DNA from: HGM12587 sp964602445
Lineage (GTDB): Bacteria; Bacillota; Clostridia; Lachnospirales; Lachnospiraceae
DNA length: 59,602 nt
Assembly: GCA_964602445.1 (NCBI GenBank)
Contig: CAZRQV010000009.1
Location: forward strand, 1 to 59,602
Direction of reading: 5' to 3'
Below, piece by piece: positions 25,877 through 33,282 of this stretch (the stretch's first letter is position 1; every line of letters begins with the position of its first letter). The notes beneath the pieces are model-generated. The model was not told the origin of the DNA. It did not search any database and was given only the letters and a program-made list of their open reading frames with translations. A program made the position numbers and the translations under genes.

Positions 25877-26113
25877 CTAGATTTCACAAAGTTGAATGTC
25901 TTGAAAAACAATTCCACTTGTTTCCATCAAATGTCTGATCTCTGTTTCACATTCCGGCGGCGCACACCAGGCAAGACCGCATCCGGCCGAAATGGATGCC
26001 GGAACCGGAATCAATCTTCCGTTCATCTGCTGTTCCTGACAAACCGTTTCCATCATCATGGCATCTAACGTGGTGTAAAATGTGATTACAAGTTTTAATT
26101 CTCTTTTTATCAT
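25877..26113 (-). CDS. DUF3343 family protein (putative Se/S carrier)
   Basis: 78 aa from ATG 26113; a GTG at 26131 is possible but sits on the predicted transcription start. The pattern is IKRELKLVITFYTTLDAMMMETVC...GRLIPVPASISAGCGLAWCAPPEC, with the conserved GCGLAW and several cysteines. It is a small putative selenium/sulfur carrier that habitually precedes yedF. First gene of the operon, with a promoter about 25 nt upstream. Confidence 0.85.
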   Translation of the reverse strand: MIKRELKLVITFYTTLDAMMMETVCQEQQMNGRLIPVPASISAGCGLAWCAPPECETEIRHLMETSGIVFQDIQLCEI

Positions 26114-26139
26114 AACTATGTCCCGCCTCACTTGCGCTT

Positions 26140-26168
26140 ATTGTATCACGATTCTACTGCAAGTTAAA
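26140..26168 (-). promoter_or_regulatory. Promoter of the selenium-hydroxylase accessory operon
   Basis: Minus-strand TTTAAC and TACAAT with 17-nt spacing, between the mgtE stop and the DUF3343 gene. Confidence 0.5.
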
Positions 26169-26181
26169 CAGAAAAGAGGGA

Positions 26182-27540
26182 CTATTTTATCAATACCAGA
26201 TACGCCAGTCCATAATAAGTTACGACTGCTACCAGATCGTTAACCGTTGTAATCAGCGGACCTGAGGCTACGGCCGGATCGATTTTCACTTTGTGAAACA
26301 GCATCGGAATGACCGTTCCTACCAAACTGGAAACCATCATTGCAGCTACCAGTGCAATTCCTACACATCCGGAAACAGCAAAAGCTCCCATATATCCATA
26401 CCCCTTGGACAGATGAATATAAATTCCAAGCATCACAAACGCAATGCTCCCCAAAAAAATTCCATTATATAAACCAATCTTCATCTCTTTTCCAAGCAGC
26501 TGTAATTTTTCTTTTCCGGTTACATTTTCATCCATTAATACTCTGATCGTGACTGCCAGTGACTGCGTTCCTACATTTCCTGCCATATCCAGCACCAAAG
26601 ACTGGAAACAGATTACGATCGGTACTACAGCTACCACACCTTCAAAAATACCGACTACCGAAGATACCAGCATTCCCAGAACCAGAAGAACGAGAAGCCA
26701 CGGAAGTCTTTTTTTCATGCTCTGCACCGTCGTTTCTGTCAGATCTTCTTCCGCTGTCAAACCGGCCAGTTTCGCATAATCTTCTCCCATTTCCTGATCT
26801 ACAATTTCAACCATATCCTCTGAAGTGATGACACCCAAAAGTTTTTTCTCATCATTCAGTACCGGAATAGAATCTTCTGCATAATCCATGATCCGCTCCA
26901 AACAATCTTCCAGTTTTTCACGTTCTGTTACATACGGATAGGATTTGATGATAATATCGTCCAATTCATCATTTTGTCTCGCAGTGATCAGTTCTTTCAG
27001 ATCAATGGCTCCTGTCAGCCTGTTTTCCTCATCAACGACATACAATGTCATAATATTATCGTGCGTACCTGCCTGACGGATCAGCTCATTCATTGCCTGA
27101 CGTACAGAAAGTCCTTCTGTAATGCAGACATAATTGGTCGTCATGTAACTGGCAATCTCATCTTCCCCATAGGAAAGCAGCATTTTTACATCCTTCGCTG
27201 CATGACTGTCCAGTTTCTCCACAATCCTGTTTCTTTTCTCCGTATCCAGCTTTTCAAGTACATCGACCGCATCATCTGCATCCATCAGGGAAATGATATT
27301 GGCCGCACTTTCTATTGATAATTCCTCAATATAAATTTCAGGTTCATCAAAATAAGCAAAGATTTCTGCCGTTTTCGCAAGTCCCAATAAACGATAACTC
27401 TTTTTCCGTTCTTCCGTTGTCATCGTCTTTAAAATATCTGCAATATCATTTTCATGATAATTGGATAAATATTCCAAAAGCTCCTGATCGTTATGATGTT
27501 CTCTGAATATTTTTCTGATTTCAAAATTTCTGTTGTTCAT
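26182..27540 (-). CDS. mgtE: Magnesium transporter MgtE
   Basis: 452 aa, complete. The cytoplasmic MgtE_N helical superhelix (about 1-130) includes LMDADDAVDVLEKLDTEKRNRIVEKL. Two CBS domains (about 135-255) include SVRQAMNELIRQAGTHDNIMTLYVVDEENRLTGAIDLKELI. Five membrane helices form the pore, with the conserved GNVGTQSLAVTIRVL (about 318-332) and PLITTVNDLVAVVTYYGLA. Mg2+ bound by the N and CBS domains gates the channel shut. AAAGGAG precedes the ATG. The gene has a leader of about 330 nt containing a 29-codon ORF and a terminator able to switch with an alternative pairing, so magnesium-responsive attenuation is likely. Confidence 0.95.
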   Translation of the reverse strand: MNNRNFEIRKIFREHHNDQELLEYLSNYHENDIADILKTMTTEERKKSYRLLGLAKTAEIFAYFDEPEIYIEELSIESAANIISLMDADDAVDVLEKLDTEKRNRIVEKLDSHAAKDVKMLLSYGEDEIASYMTTNYVCITEGLSVRQAMNELIRQAGTHDNIMTLYVVDEENRLTGAIDLKELITARQNDELDDIIIKSYPYVTEREKLEDCLERIMDYAEDSIPVLNDEKKLLGVITSEDMVEIVDQEMGEDYAKLAGLTAEEDLTETTVQSMKKRLPWLLVLLVLGMLVSSVVGIFEGVVAVVPIVICFQSLVLDMAGNVGTQSLAVTIRVLMDENVTGKEKLQLLGKEMKIGLYNGIFLGSIAFVMLGIYIHLSKGYGYMGAFAVSGCVGIALVAAMMVSSLVGTVIPMLFHKVKIDPAVASGPLITTVNDLVAVVTYYGLAYLVLIK

Positions 27541-27693
27541 TTCTAACTCCTTTCTGTCCTACAAATATCTCATTCACATGTGTAATATCGGTTACTGCTC
27601 CCCGATAAGGGCTTCACAGCAACAAACAGTGGTGTTAATTTCATAAAAAAGTCATTCTCTTCATGCCTCAATGTGCCAAACGCTTTCCTATGA

Positions 27694-27725
27694 AATAAAA
27701 AAAGCACTTTACAGTGCTTTTTTGA
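27694..27725 (-). terminator. Attenuator terminator in the mgtE leader
   Basis: Minus-strand AAAAAAGCACT-GTAA-AGTGCTTTTTTT hairpin, about 155 nt before mgtE and 20 nt after the leader ORF stop. Its 5' arm plus loop (AAAGCACTGTAA, 27709-27720) is perfectly complementary to TTACAGTGCTTT inside the leader ORF (27788-27799), so terminator and antiterminator pairings exclude each other. Confidence 0.8.
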
Positions 27726-27744
27726 ACAACAGGAATAAACACAG

Positions 27745-27834
27745 CTATTGAATTTTATCTGACAGCTGTGTCATTTCCAAGCCATATAAAGCACTGTAAT
27801 TCTTACTTCGCCCAAAACCATCACTGCCGTCCAT
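27745..27834 (-). CDS. 29-aa leader peptide upstream of mgtE
   Basis: ATG at 27834 with a near-perfect ribosome binding site GGAGGTG eight bases upstream; stop TAG at 27745. The product begins MDGSDGFGRSKNYSALYG and ends MTQLSDKIQ; it is soluble, with Asp at positions 2 and 5. Codons 12-16 form the strand that can pair with the 5' arm of the downstream terminator. A second hairpin (ACACAGCT/AGCTGTGT, 27739-27771) covers the last codons. Its own promoter lies 41 nt upstream. Translation of this ORF should hide the antiterminator strand and let the terminator form. Known magnesium leader peptides (such as MgtL) act through ribosome instability at acidic/Pro codons; a similar logic is inference here. 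Confidence 0.7.
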   Translation of the reverse strand: MDGSDGFGRSKNYSALYGLEMTQLSDKIQ

Positions 27835-27874
27835 AAAATTCACCTCCGTATTTTCTATTTTTCATTACATTTGC

Positions 27875-27904
27875 ATAGTAACACTTCTCTGCTCTTTTTT
27901 TCAA
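27875..27904 (-). promoter_or_regulatory. Promoter of the mgtE leader transcript
   Basis: Minus-strand TTGAAA and TACTAT with 18-nt spacing, upstream of the leader ORF. From here to the mgtE start there are about 330 nt occupied by the attenuator described above. Confidence 0.55.
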
Positions 27905-28011
27905 GAATATTTCTGAACTTTCAAAAATTTTAATAATCGCAGATTGCCTCCCAGTATTTCTAACGTATGTTATGATTTCAATCTGCAATATCAGCTAACT
28001 TTATAAACCTC

Positions 28012-28176
28012 CTATAACAAAGACTCCCATTCAGCGATTTTGAATCCAACCAAAATCTGATCTTCGGTCACTGCCATTGGTCGTTTTACAAGCATTCCAT
28101 TGGTCGCAAGAAGTTTCAGCTGCCCGTCTTCGCTCATCAACGGAAGTTTGTCTTTTAATTTCATTTCTTTATAATT
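28012..28176 (-). pseudogene. 3' fragment of an ArsC/Spx-family reductase gene
   Basis: Minus-strand frame reading NYKEMKLKDKLPLMSEDG, then QLKLLATNGMLVKRPMAV and ILVGFKIAEWESLL, a clear match to the C-terminal half of the arsenate-reductase-like (YffB/Spx) family. The N-terminal half with the active CxxC/CxxS is missing. Upstream sequence switches directly to the unrelated fragment at 28169-28366, so this is a deletion or insertion scar. It has an internal ATG but no ribosome binding site. Confidence 0.75.
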
Positions 28177-28366
28177 TGCTAATATAACGTTCTATGGTAC
28201 GAATATCCACATCAAAAAAAGTCGCAACCATATCTTTAGTAAGATATAACTTATCATTCCAAACGATACATTTTACATTTACTGCTTTCTGTATCTTCGG
28301 CAAAGCAATATCATTATTCAAAATATTTTGTCTATCTAATTGTGAATCTGTTAAATTCTTTGCCAT
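28169..28366 (-). pseudogene. 5' fragment of a RhuM-like DNA-binding protein gene
   Basis: 65 codons: MAKNLTDSQLDRQNILNN, then LPKIQKAVNVKCIVWNDKLYLTKDMVATFFDVDIRTIERYISKL. The segment from WNDKLYLTKDMV onward matches the helix-turn-helix start of RhuM-type proteins, which are normally over 300 aa and linked to mobile DNA. It stops exactly where the ArsC-like fragment begins, sharing the junction bases. The flank to 28560 is more AT-rich than its surroundings and holds no other convincing gene. Confidence 0.55.
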
Positions 28367-28562
28367 TTAAGCAATACCTGGTATATTGTTATTGACTCCA
28401 TTACTCTAATAATATACTAAATCCACCATGAAACCGTACACGGTTATTACTTTACATTTTATCATACGCAGGTGATAAAATGGGAGATAAATTAACTTTT
28501 CTTCAAATTCTATTGGCAATAAAAATTCTGCTGATTTATATAAAATTCGCTTAAAATGAGTA

Positions 28563-28592
28563 CTGGCAGGTAATCCAAAGATTACCTGCCAG
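28563..28592 (-). terminator. Hairpin after guaA
   Basis: Perfect 13-bp stem CTGGCAGGTAATC-TTTG-GATTACCTGCCAG, 23 nt past the guaA stop. The following tract is only moderately T-rich. Confidence 0.65.
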
Positions 28593-28615
28593 TCTAAATA
28601 CACTATATAAATTTT

Positions 28616-29908
28616 TTATTCGAATTCAATCGTCGCAACTGGCTTCGGAGTAATTTCATAACATACTCTGCTGACACTTGTTACTTCATCTGTGATTCTC
28701 TGACAGATTTTTTCCAGAATATCATAATCAATTCTTTCGATGGTTGCTGTCATCGCATCGATGGTATTTACCGCACGGATTACTACCATATATCCCATGC
28801 TTCTTTCATGATTTCTCACACCAACTGCTTTGAAATCAGGTACGACTGTAAAGTACTGCCATACTTTCTTATCCAGACCGGATTTTGCGAATTCTTCACG
28901 AAGGATCGCATCTGATTCACGAAGTGCTTCCAGACGTTCTCTTGTGATCGCACCGAGACATCTTACACCGAGTCCCGGACCTGGGAATGGCTGACGATAT
29001 ACCATTTCTGCCGGTAATCCTAATTCGATACCGCAGGCACGTACTTCGTCTTTAAAGAGCTGTGCCAGTGGTTCTACCAGTTCAAACTGTAAATCTTCCG
29101 GAAGACCGCCTACGTTATGGTGAGATTTTACACATTTTGCTGTCTTTGTACCGCTTTCGATGATGTCCGGGTAGATTGTTCCCTGACCAAGGAATTCGAT
29201 GCCTTCTAATTTACGAGCTTCTTCTTCAAATACACGGATGAATTCGCTTCCGATGATCTTACGTTTTTCTTCCGGATCTGCTACACCGGCAAGTTTATCT
29301 AAGAATCTGTCTGTTGCATCTACATATACTAAGTTTGCATGAAGCTGATTTCTGAATACTTCTACAACGCTTTCAGATTCATTTTTACGCATCAGGCCAT
29401 GATTTACATGAACGCATGTCAGCTGATCGCCGATTGCTTTTACTAATAAAGCAGCTACAACCGAAGAATCTACACCACCGGAAAGTGCAAGAAGAACTTT
29501 TTTATCTCCTACCTGACGGCGAACCAGTTCAATCTGATCTTCTACGAAGTTTTTCATGTTCCAGTTTGCTTCTGCTTTACATACGTTAAATAAGAAATCT
29601 TTTACAACTTCGTCGGAAGGAAGCTCTGTATACTGAACTTCACATTTAGAGCCCGGATAATCGATGGAAATTACCGGATATCCGCAAGTATAAATTTCAT
29701 CGCGAACTTCAACAGCTGCACCATCAACGATTCTGTTTTCACCACCGTTTAAGATCACACCTTTTACATTGTTTAACGCTTTTAATTCTTCTACTGTAAT
29801 ATCATGCGGATGAATTTCGCTGTAAACGCCAAGGTCACGGATCTGGCGGGCAAGTACTGTATTTTCTGTGCTTCCCAAATCTAAAATAACAATCATGTCC
29901 TGTTTCAT
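28616..29908 (-). CDS. guaA: GMP synthase with degenerate, shortened glutaminase domain
   Basis: 430 aa against about 510-525 for typical GuaA. The synthetase half is intact: P-loop LLALSGGVDSSVVAALL (143-149 core), HVNHGLMRKNE, GQGTIYPDIIESG, SHHNVGGLPEDLQFELVEPL, and the dimerisation end DEVTSVSRVCYEITPKPVATIEFE. It makes GMP from XMP, ATP and an ammonia source. The N-terminal glutaminase (about 1-115) keeps ILDLGSTENTVLARQIRDLGVYSE but reads PVISIDYPG where active enzymes have GICYGMQ, so the catalytic Cys is Asp83. The next roughly 75 residues, with the His and Glu of the triad, are absent. It must therefore use free ammonia or a separate glutaminase subunit. ORF, start and spacing look functional. 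Confidence 0.93.
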   Translation of the reverse strand: MKQDMIVILDLGSTENTVLARQIRDLGVYSEIHPHDITVEELKALNNVKGVILNGGENRIVDGAAVEVRDEIYTCGYPVISIDYPGSKCEVQYTELPSDEVVKDFLFNVCKAEANWNMKNFVEDQIELVRRQVGDKKVLLALSGGVDSSVVAALLVKAIGDQLTCVHVNHGLMRKNESESVVEVFRNQLHANLVYVDATDRFLDKLAGVADPEEKRKIIGSEFIRVFEEEARKLEGIEFLGQGTIYPDIIESGTKTAKCVKSHHNVGGLPEDLQFELVEPLAQLFKDEVRACGIELGLPAEMVYRQPFPGPGLGVRCLGAITRERLEALRESDAILREEFAKSGLDKKVWQYFTVVPDFKAVGVRNHERSMGYMVVIRAVNTIDAMTATIERIDYDILEKICQRITDEVTSVSRVCYEITPKPVATIEFE

Positions 29909-29982
29909 TTGTTTCTCCTTTACTTATCAAAGATGAATTGATACTGTGGGGTAAGTTTTCATCGATATAGAAAAATTACCCA

Positions 29983-30011
29983 ATATAATGATTGTACTTA
30001 TTTTTTTTCAA
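29983..30011 (-). promoter_or_regulatory. Promoter of guaA
   Basis: Minus-strand TTGAAA and TTATAT with 17-nt spacing. The leader then forms a GGGTAA/TTACCC hairpin (about 29949-29980). No purine riboswitch core is seen. Confidence 0.55.
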
Positions 30012-30183
30012 ATCTGCAAGCATAACATACAGGAAATGTCATATTTCTCATAAAAAACATGATCATTCTAAGTTACTTTCTGTAAATCAGCCACTCCGAT
30101 TTCCGGTAACTCTTGTTCTTTTCCCTTAAAATTATGCCTCTAATCCACAGATTCTTATAACACGACTAACAAACAGGATTGAA

Positions 30184-31536
30184 TCAGCCGATTCCGCCGT
30201 AAACGATTCCTAAAATAAATACCAGTACAGCCAACGGTACATAGAGATATTTGGCAACACTGCCAAACCATTCCGGAATCGTTTTCTTTCTTCCCAGCTG
30301 CATTTCTTTTTTGATCTCATCCCAGCCAAGGATATAGTAAACCGAAAACGCTCCCAGAAGTGCTCCAAACGGCACCACAATGATCGTGATGAAATCCATC
30401 CAGCTTCCCACTTTATCGCCATCCTCGATAAACAGGCCTACCGCCAGTGCAATGGCACCGCAGCAGATCACTGCCAGCGGACGGGAAACTTTGAACTTTG
30501 TCTGCCATGATTCGCAGACAGCTTCAAACATGTTGATGAGACTGGTAATGCCTGCAAATGCTACAGACAGGAAGAAGATCACGGCAAATCCCTGGCCAAA
30601 CGGCATCTGAGCGAAAATCTTCGGAATGGTAATGAACATCAATGGCGGTCCACTGGTCGGTTCAATCCCGAAGGCAAATACCGCCGGCATGATCGCCATG
30701 GCTGCCAGTAATGCTGCACAAGTATCGAAAAATGCTGTATTTCCGCAAGATTTTAAAATATCTTCCTCTTTTTTCAGATAAGATCCATAAACGATCATAC
30801 CTGAACCGGTAATCGAAAGGGAGAAGAATGCCTGTCCCATGGCCATGATCCATGTTTCCACATTTCCTAACATGGACCAGTCCGGAATCAACAGGAATTT
30901 ATATCCTTCCACCGCACCATCTAAAAATGATACACGAACTGCCAAAACTACAAATAATACAAAAAAGATCGGCATCAGGATCTTATTTGCTTTTTCAATT
31001 CCTTTGGTTGCTCCAAAGATCAAAAGTATACAGGTAAGGACAATAACTGCCGCATGGCACGGAATGTTGCCGAATGCAGACGACATGGAAGCAAAAAATT
31101 CCGAAGATTCTGCCACCATCAATTCTCCGGTCAGTCCGCCCAGCAAGGAGCGAAGCACCCAGCCGATGATCACTGCATAACCGATCGCAATTCCCAAAGA
31201 ACCAAACAGCGGAATCCAGCCCATGACTGTCCCGACTTTCTTCTTTCCCTTAGAATCCCAGCAATATTCATAGGCACCTAACGTTCCTGTCTTTGCCCGT
31301 CGTCCAATGGCAAACTCTGCGGAAAGTCCTACCATGCCAAACAAGACTACAAAGATCAAATATGGTATTAAAAATGCTGCTCCCCCATACTGTCCTAAAC
31401 GATACGGGAACAGCCAGATATTTCCCATGCCCACTGCTGAGCCAACACATGCCAATACAAACCCAAGAGAATTGGCAAATTGTCCGTTCTGATGATGTCC
31501 ATCATGTGTTTTTGTATTCAAAATACGTTCCTCCAA
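30184..31536 (-). CDS. Sodium:neurotransmitter symporter (NSS/SNF) family transporter
   Basis: 450 aa with about 11-12 membrane helices. NSS signature in TM1: NSLGFVLACVGSAVGMGNIWLFPYRLGQYGGAAFLIPYLI (about 22-60), the unwound Na+/substrate-binding segment; TM6 contains MGQAFFSLSITGSGMIVYGSYL. Bacterial relatives (LeuT, MhsT, TnaT) import amino acids such as leucine or tryptophan with Na+. The substrate here is unknown. It is divergent from an M20 peptidase-type amidohydrolase, which suggests uptake and processing of an amino-acid conjugate (inference). Confidence 0.92.
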   Translation of the reverse strand: MEERILNTKTHDGHHQNGQFANSLGFVLACVGSAVGMGNIWLFPYRLGQYGGAAFLIPYLIFVVLFGMVGLSAEFAIGRRAKTGTLGAYEYCWDSKGKKKVGTVMGWIPLFGSLGIAIGYAVIIGWVLRSLLGGLTGELMVAESSEFFASMSSAFGNIPCHAAVIVLTCILLIFGATKGIEKANKILMPIFFVLFVVLAVRVSFLDGAVEGYKFLLIPDWSMLGNVETWIMAMGQAFFSLSITGSGMIVYGSYLKKEEDILKSCGNTAFFDTCAALLAAMAIMPAVFAFGIEPTSGPPLMFITIPKIFAQMPFGQGFAVIFFLSVAFAGITSLINMFEAVCESWQTKFKVSRPLAVICCGAIALAVGLFIEDGDKVGSWMDFITIIVVPFGALLGAFSVYYILGWDEIKKEMQLGRKKTIPEWFGSVAKYLYVPLAVLVFILGIVYGGIG

Positions 31537-31668
31537 CTTCTTCTGTTCCTATCTGATCCTATCATTTTCGCTGTTTGTAACCTTTTTCTAACTGTCCAAA
31601 CACGGCTGTCATTCTCTTGTTCCAAAACTGTTTTTAACGCTGAAAACAACGGTCAGACGATTATCAAC

Positions 31669-31697
31669 AGTATATACTGTAAAATGTTTTTTGTAAA
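31669..31697 (-). promoter_or_regulatory. Promoter of the NSS transporter
   Basis: Minus-strand TTTACA and TATACT with 17-nt spacing. Confidence 0.6.
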
Positions 31698-31792
31698 ACA
31701 AATCTTCTCTTTTCCTTGATTTTACAGGAAAATTCGGGATAAGGATTTCCTTCTTGCGAAATCCTACTTTGGGAAACCTTTGACTCGAACCA

Positions 31793-31821
31793 TTGAAATG
31801 AAAAAATGGCTATGCTAAACT
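31793..31821 (+). promoter_or_regulatory. Promoter of the M20 amidohydrolase
   Basis: TTGAAA and TAAACT (with TGC before it) at 17-nt spacing. An 8-bp hairpin AGGATTTC/GAAATCCT lies just upstream (31742-31765). Confidence 0.5.
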
Positions 31822-31860
31822 ACCTTTTAACATCAATATTAACGTTCAAGGAGGCAGATC

Positions 31861-33099
31861 ATGAGACCTGAAATTTTATTATCAGAAGCGGAAAACTTCA
31901 AAGAAACCCTCTTAAAAGATCGTCGTTTCTTTCATACACACCCGGAAGTGGGATTTGACCTGAAACTTACCAAAGAATATGTAAAAAAGGAACTTCTCTC
32001 TATGGGCTATGAACCCATTGAATGCGGAGCCTGCGGTCTTCTGGCACTGGCCGGAGGCAAGCATCCCGGAAAAACGTTTCTGCTCCGTGCGGATATGGAC
32101 GCACTCAAGATTACAGAACAGGCAGAAGTACCTTTCCCGTCAGAACATCCTGGGAAGATGCATGCCTGCGGGCATGATCTGCACACCGCTATGCTTCTGG
32201 GAGCAGCAAGACTGTTGAAACTCCATGAAGAAGAGCTGCAGGGAACCGTAAAACTCTTTTTCCAGCCCTCGGAAGAAACCTTCGAAGGATCGAAAGATAT
32301 GATCGAACACGGCGCACTGGAACATCCTCATGTCGATGCAGCTTTGATGATCCATGTAATGGCCGGAATGCCTATGCCGGCCGGAACCGTCATCGTATGT
32401 GACGGCGGTGTCAGTGCTCCTGCAGCCGATTATTTTCATATTTCCATTCAGGGAAAAGGATGCCACGGTGCCATGCCCCAGGCAGGAATTGATCCCATCG
32501 TAATTGCAGCACATACCGTCACAGCTTTACAGGAACTCCATGCAAGAGAACTTGCAATGTCTGATGAAGCCGCACTGACCTTCGGCTTTTTACAGGCCGG
32601 ACAGGCAGAAAATGTTATTCCGGATACTGCCGAACTTGGCGGAACACTGCGTACCTATGACGAAGAACTGCGCGCCGCATTAAAAACAAGAATGCAGGAA
32701 ATCTGTGAAGGAATTGCTAAAATTTTCCGTGGAACGGCACAGCTGACCTTCACCAGCGGCTGTCCTACCTTATTCAATGATGCTGCTCTTTCTGAAAGTG
32801 CAACCGCCTACTGCCGGGAGCTTTTAGGAGCAGAAAAAGCATTTTCCACCGCACAGTTAAAAGCCATGTCTCCAAATGCAGCCTCCTCAAAAACCGTAGG
32901 CTCTGAAGATTTTGCCTATGTCAGTCATCAGACACCTTCCATCATGCTGGCACTGGCTGCCGGAGAACCGAAAAACGGCTACTGCTATCCTCAGCATCAC
33001 CCAATGGTCAAATTTGACGAATCAGTTCTGGTTCTCGGAAGCTGTGTCTATGCCTATACTGCAATGCGCTGGCTGGAAGATCATCCGGCAGAGAATTAA
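31861..33099 (+). CDS. M20-family amidohydrolase (IAA-amino acid hydrolase/hippuricase type)
   Basis: 412 aa, cytoplasmic, AAGGAGG before the ATG. M20D metal site is visible: FLLRADMDAL, KMHACGHDLHTAMLLGAARLL (about 98-118), LFFQPSEETFEGSKDMIEHG with the catalytic Glu, and KTVGSEDFAYV near the C-terminus. The dimerisation (lid) domain sits at about 185-300. Family members cleave N-acyl or N-aryl amino acids and small peptides. It lies back to back with the NSS amino-acid transporter gene and could process what that imports. Confidence 0.92.
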   Translation: MRPEILLSEAENFKETLLKDRRFFHTHPEVGFDLKLTKEYVKKELLSMGYEPIECGACGLLALAGGKHPGKTFLLRADMDALKITEQAEVPFPSEHPGKMHACGHDLHTAMLLGAARLLKLHEEELQGTVKLFFQPSEETFEGSKDMIEHGALEHPHVDAALMIHVMAGMPMPAGTVIVCDGGVSAPAADYFHISIQGKGCHGAMPQAGIDPIVIAAHTVTALQELHARELAMSDEAALTFGFLQAGQAENVIPDTAELGGTLRTYDEELRAALKTRMQEICEGIAKIFRGTAQLTFTSGCPTLFNDAALSESATAYCRELLGAEKAFSTAQLKAMSPNAASSKTVGSEDFAYVSHQTPSIMLALAAGEPKNGYCYPQHHPMVKFDESVLVLGSCVYAYTAMRWLEDHPAEN

Positions 33100-33117
33100 A
33101 GATTTTTGCAGCACGAT

Positions 33118-33215
33118 AAAATCCCGTAGGATTTCTTTCATGATCCACTTCCCAAAGTCAGATTTTACTCTGACTTCAGGAAGCGATCCTCATGAGTTGA
33201 TTCCTACGGGATTTT
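33118..33215. terminator. 98-bp nested hairpin between M20 gene and glycosidase gene
   Basis: The outer 14-bp stem AAAATCCCGTAGGA / TCCTACGGGATTTT encloses TCATGA/TCATGA, CTTCC/GGAAG and CAAAGTCAGA/TCTGACTT pairings. It lies between converging genes with T-rich ends on both strands and probably terminates both. Confidence 0.7.
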
Positions 33216-33282
33216 CTTTCTTCATAAGATGGAATGATTTCTATCTTACTTATGATGAGAAATTCTCATTTTTATGTTTCGA

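Noticed and set aside
27541..27870. M-box magnesium riboswitch before mgtE
   Set aside because: The conserved M-box core segments are absent. The leader is better explained by the small ORF and the switching hairpins.
28406..28603. 65-codon minus-strand ORF
   Set aside because: It runs through the guaA terminator palindrome, has no convincing ribosome binding site and matches nothing known.
29909..30183. Purine riboswitch before guaA
   Set aside because: The leader has a simple GGGTAA/TTACCC hairpin but lacks the conserved three-way-junction core.
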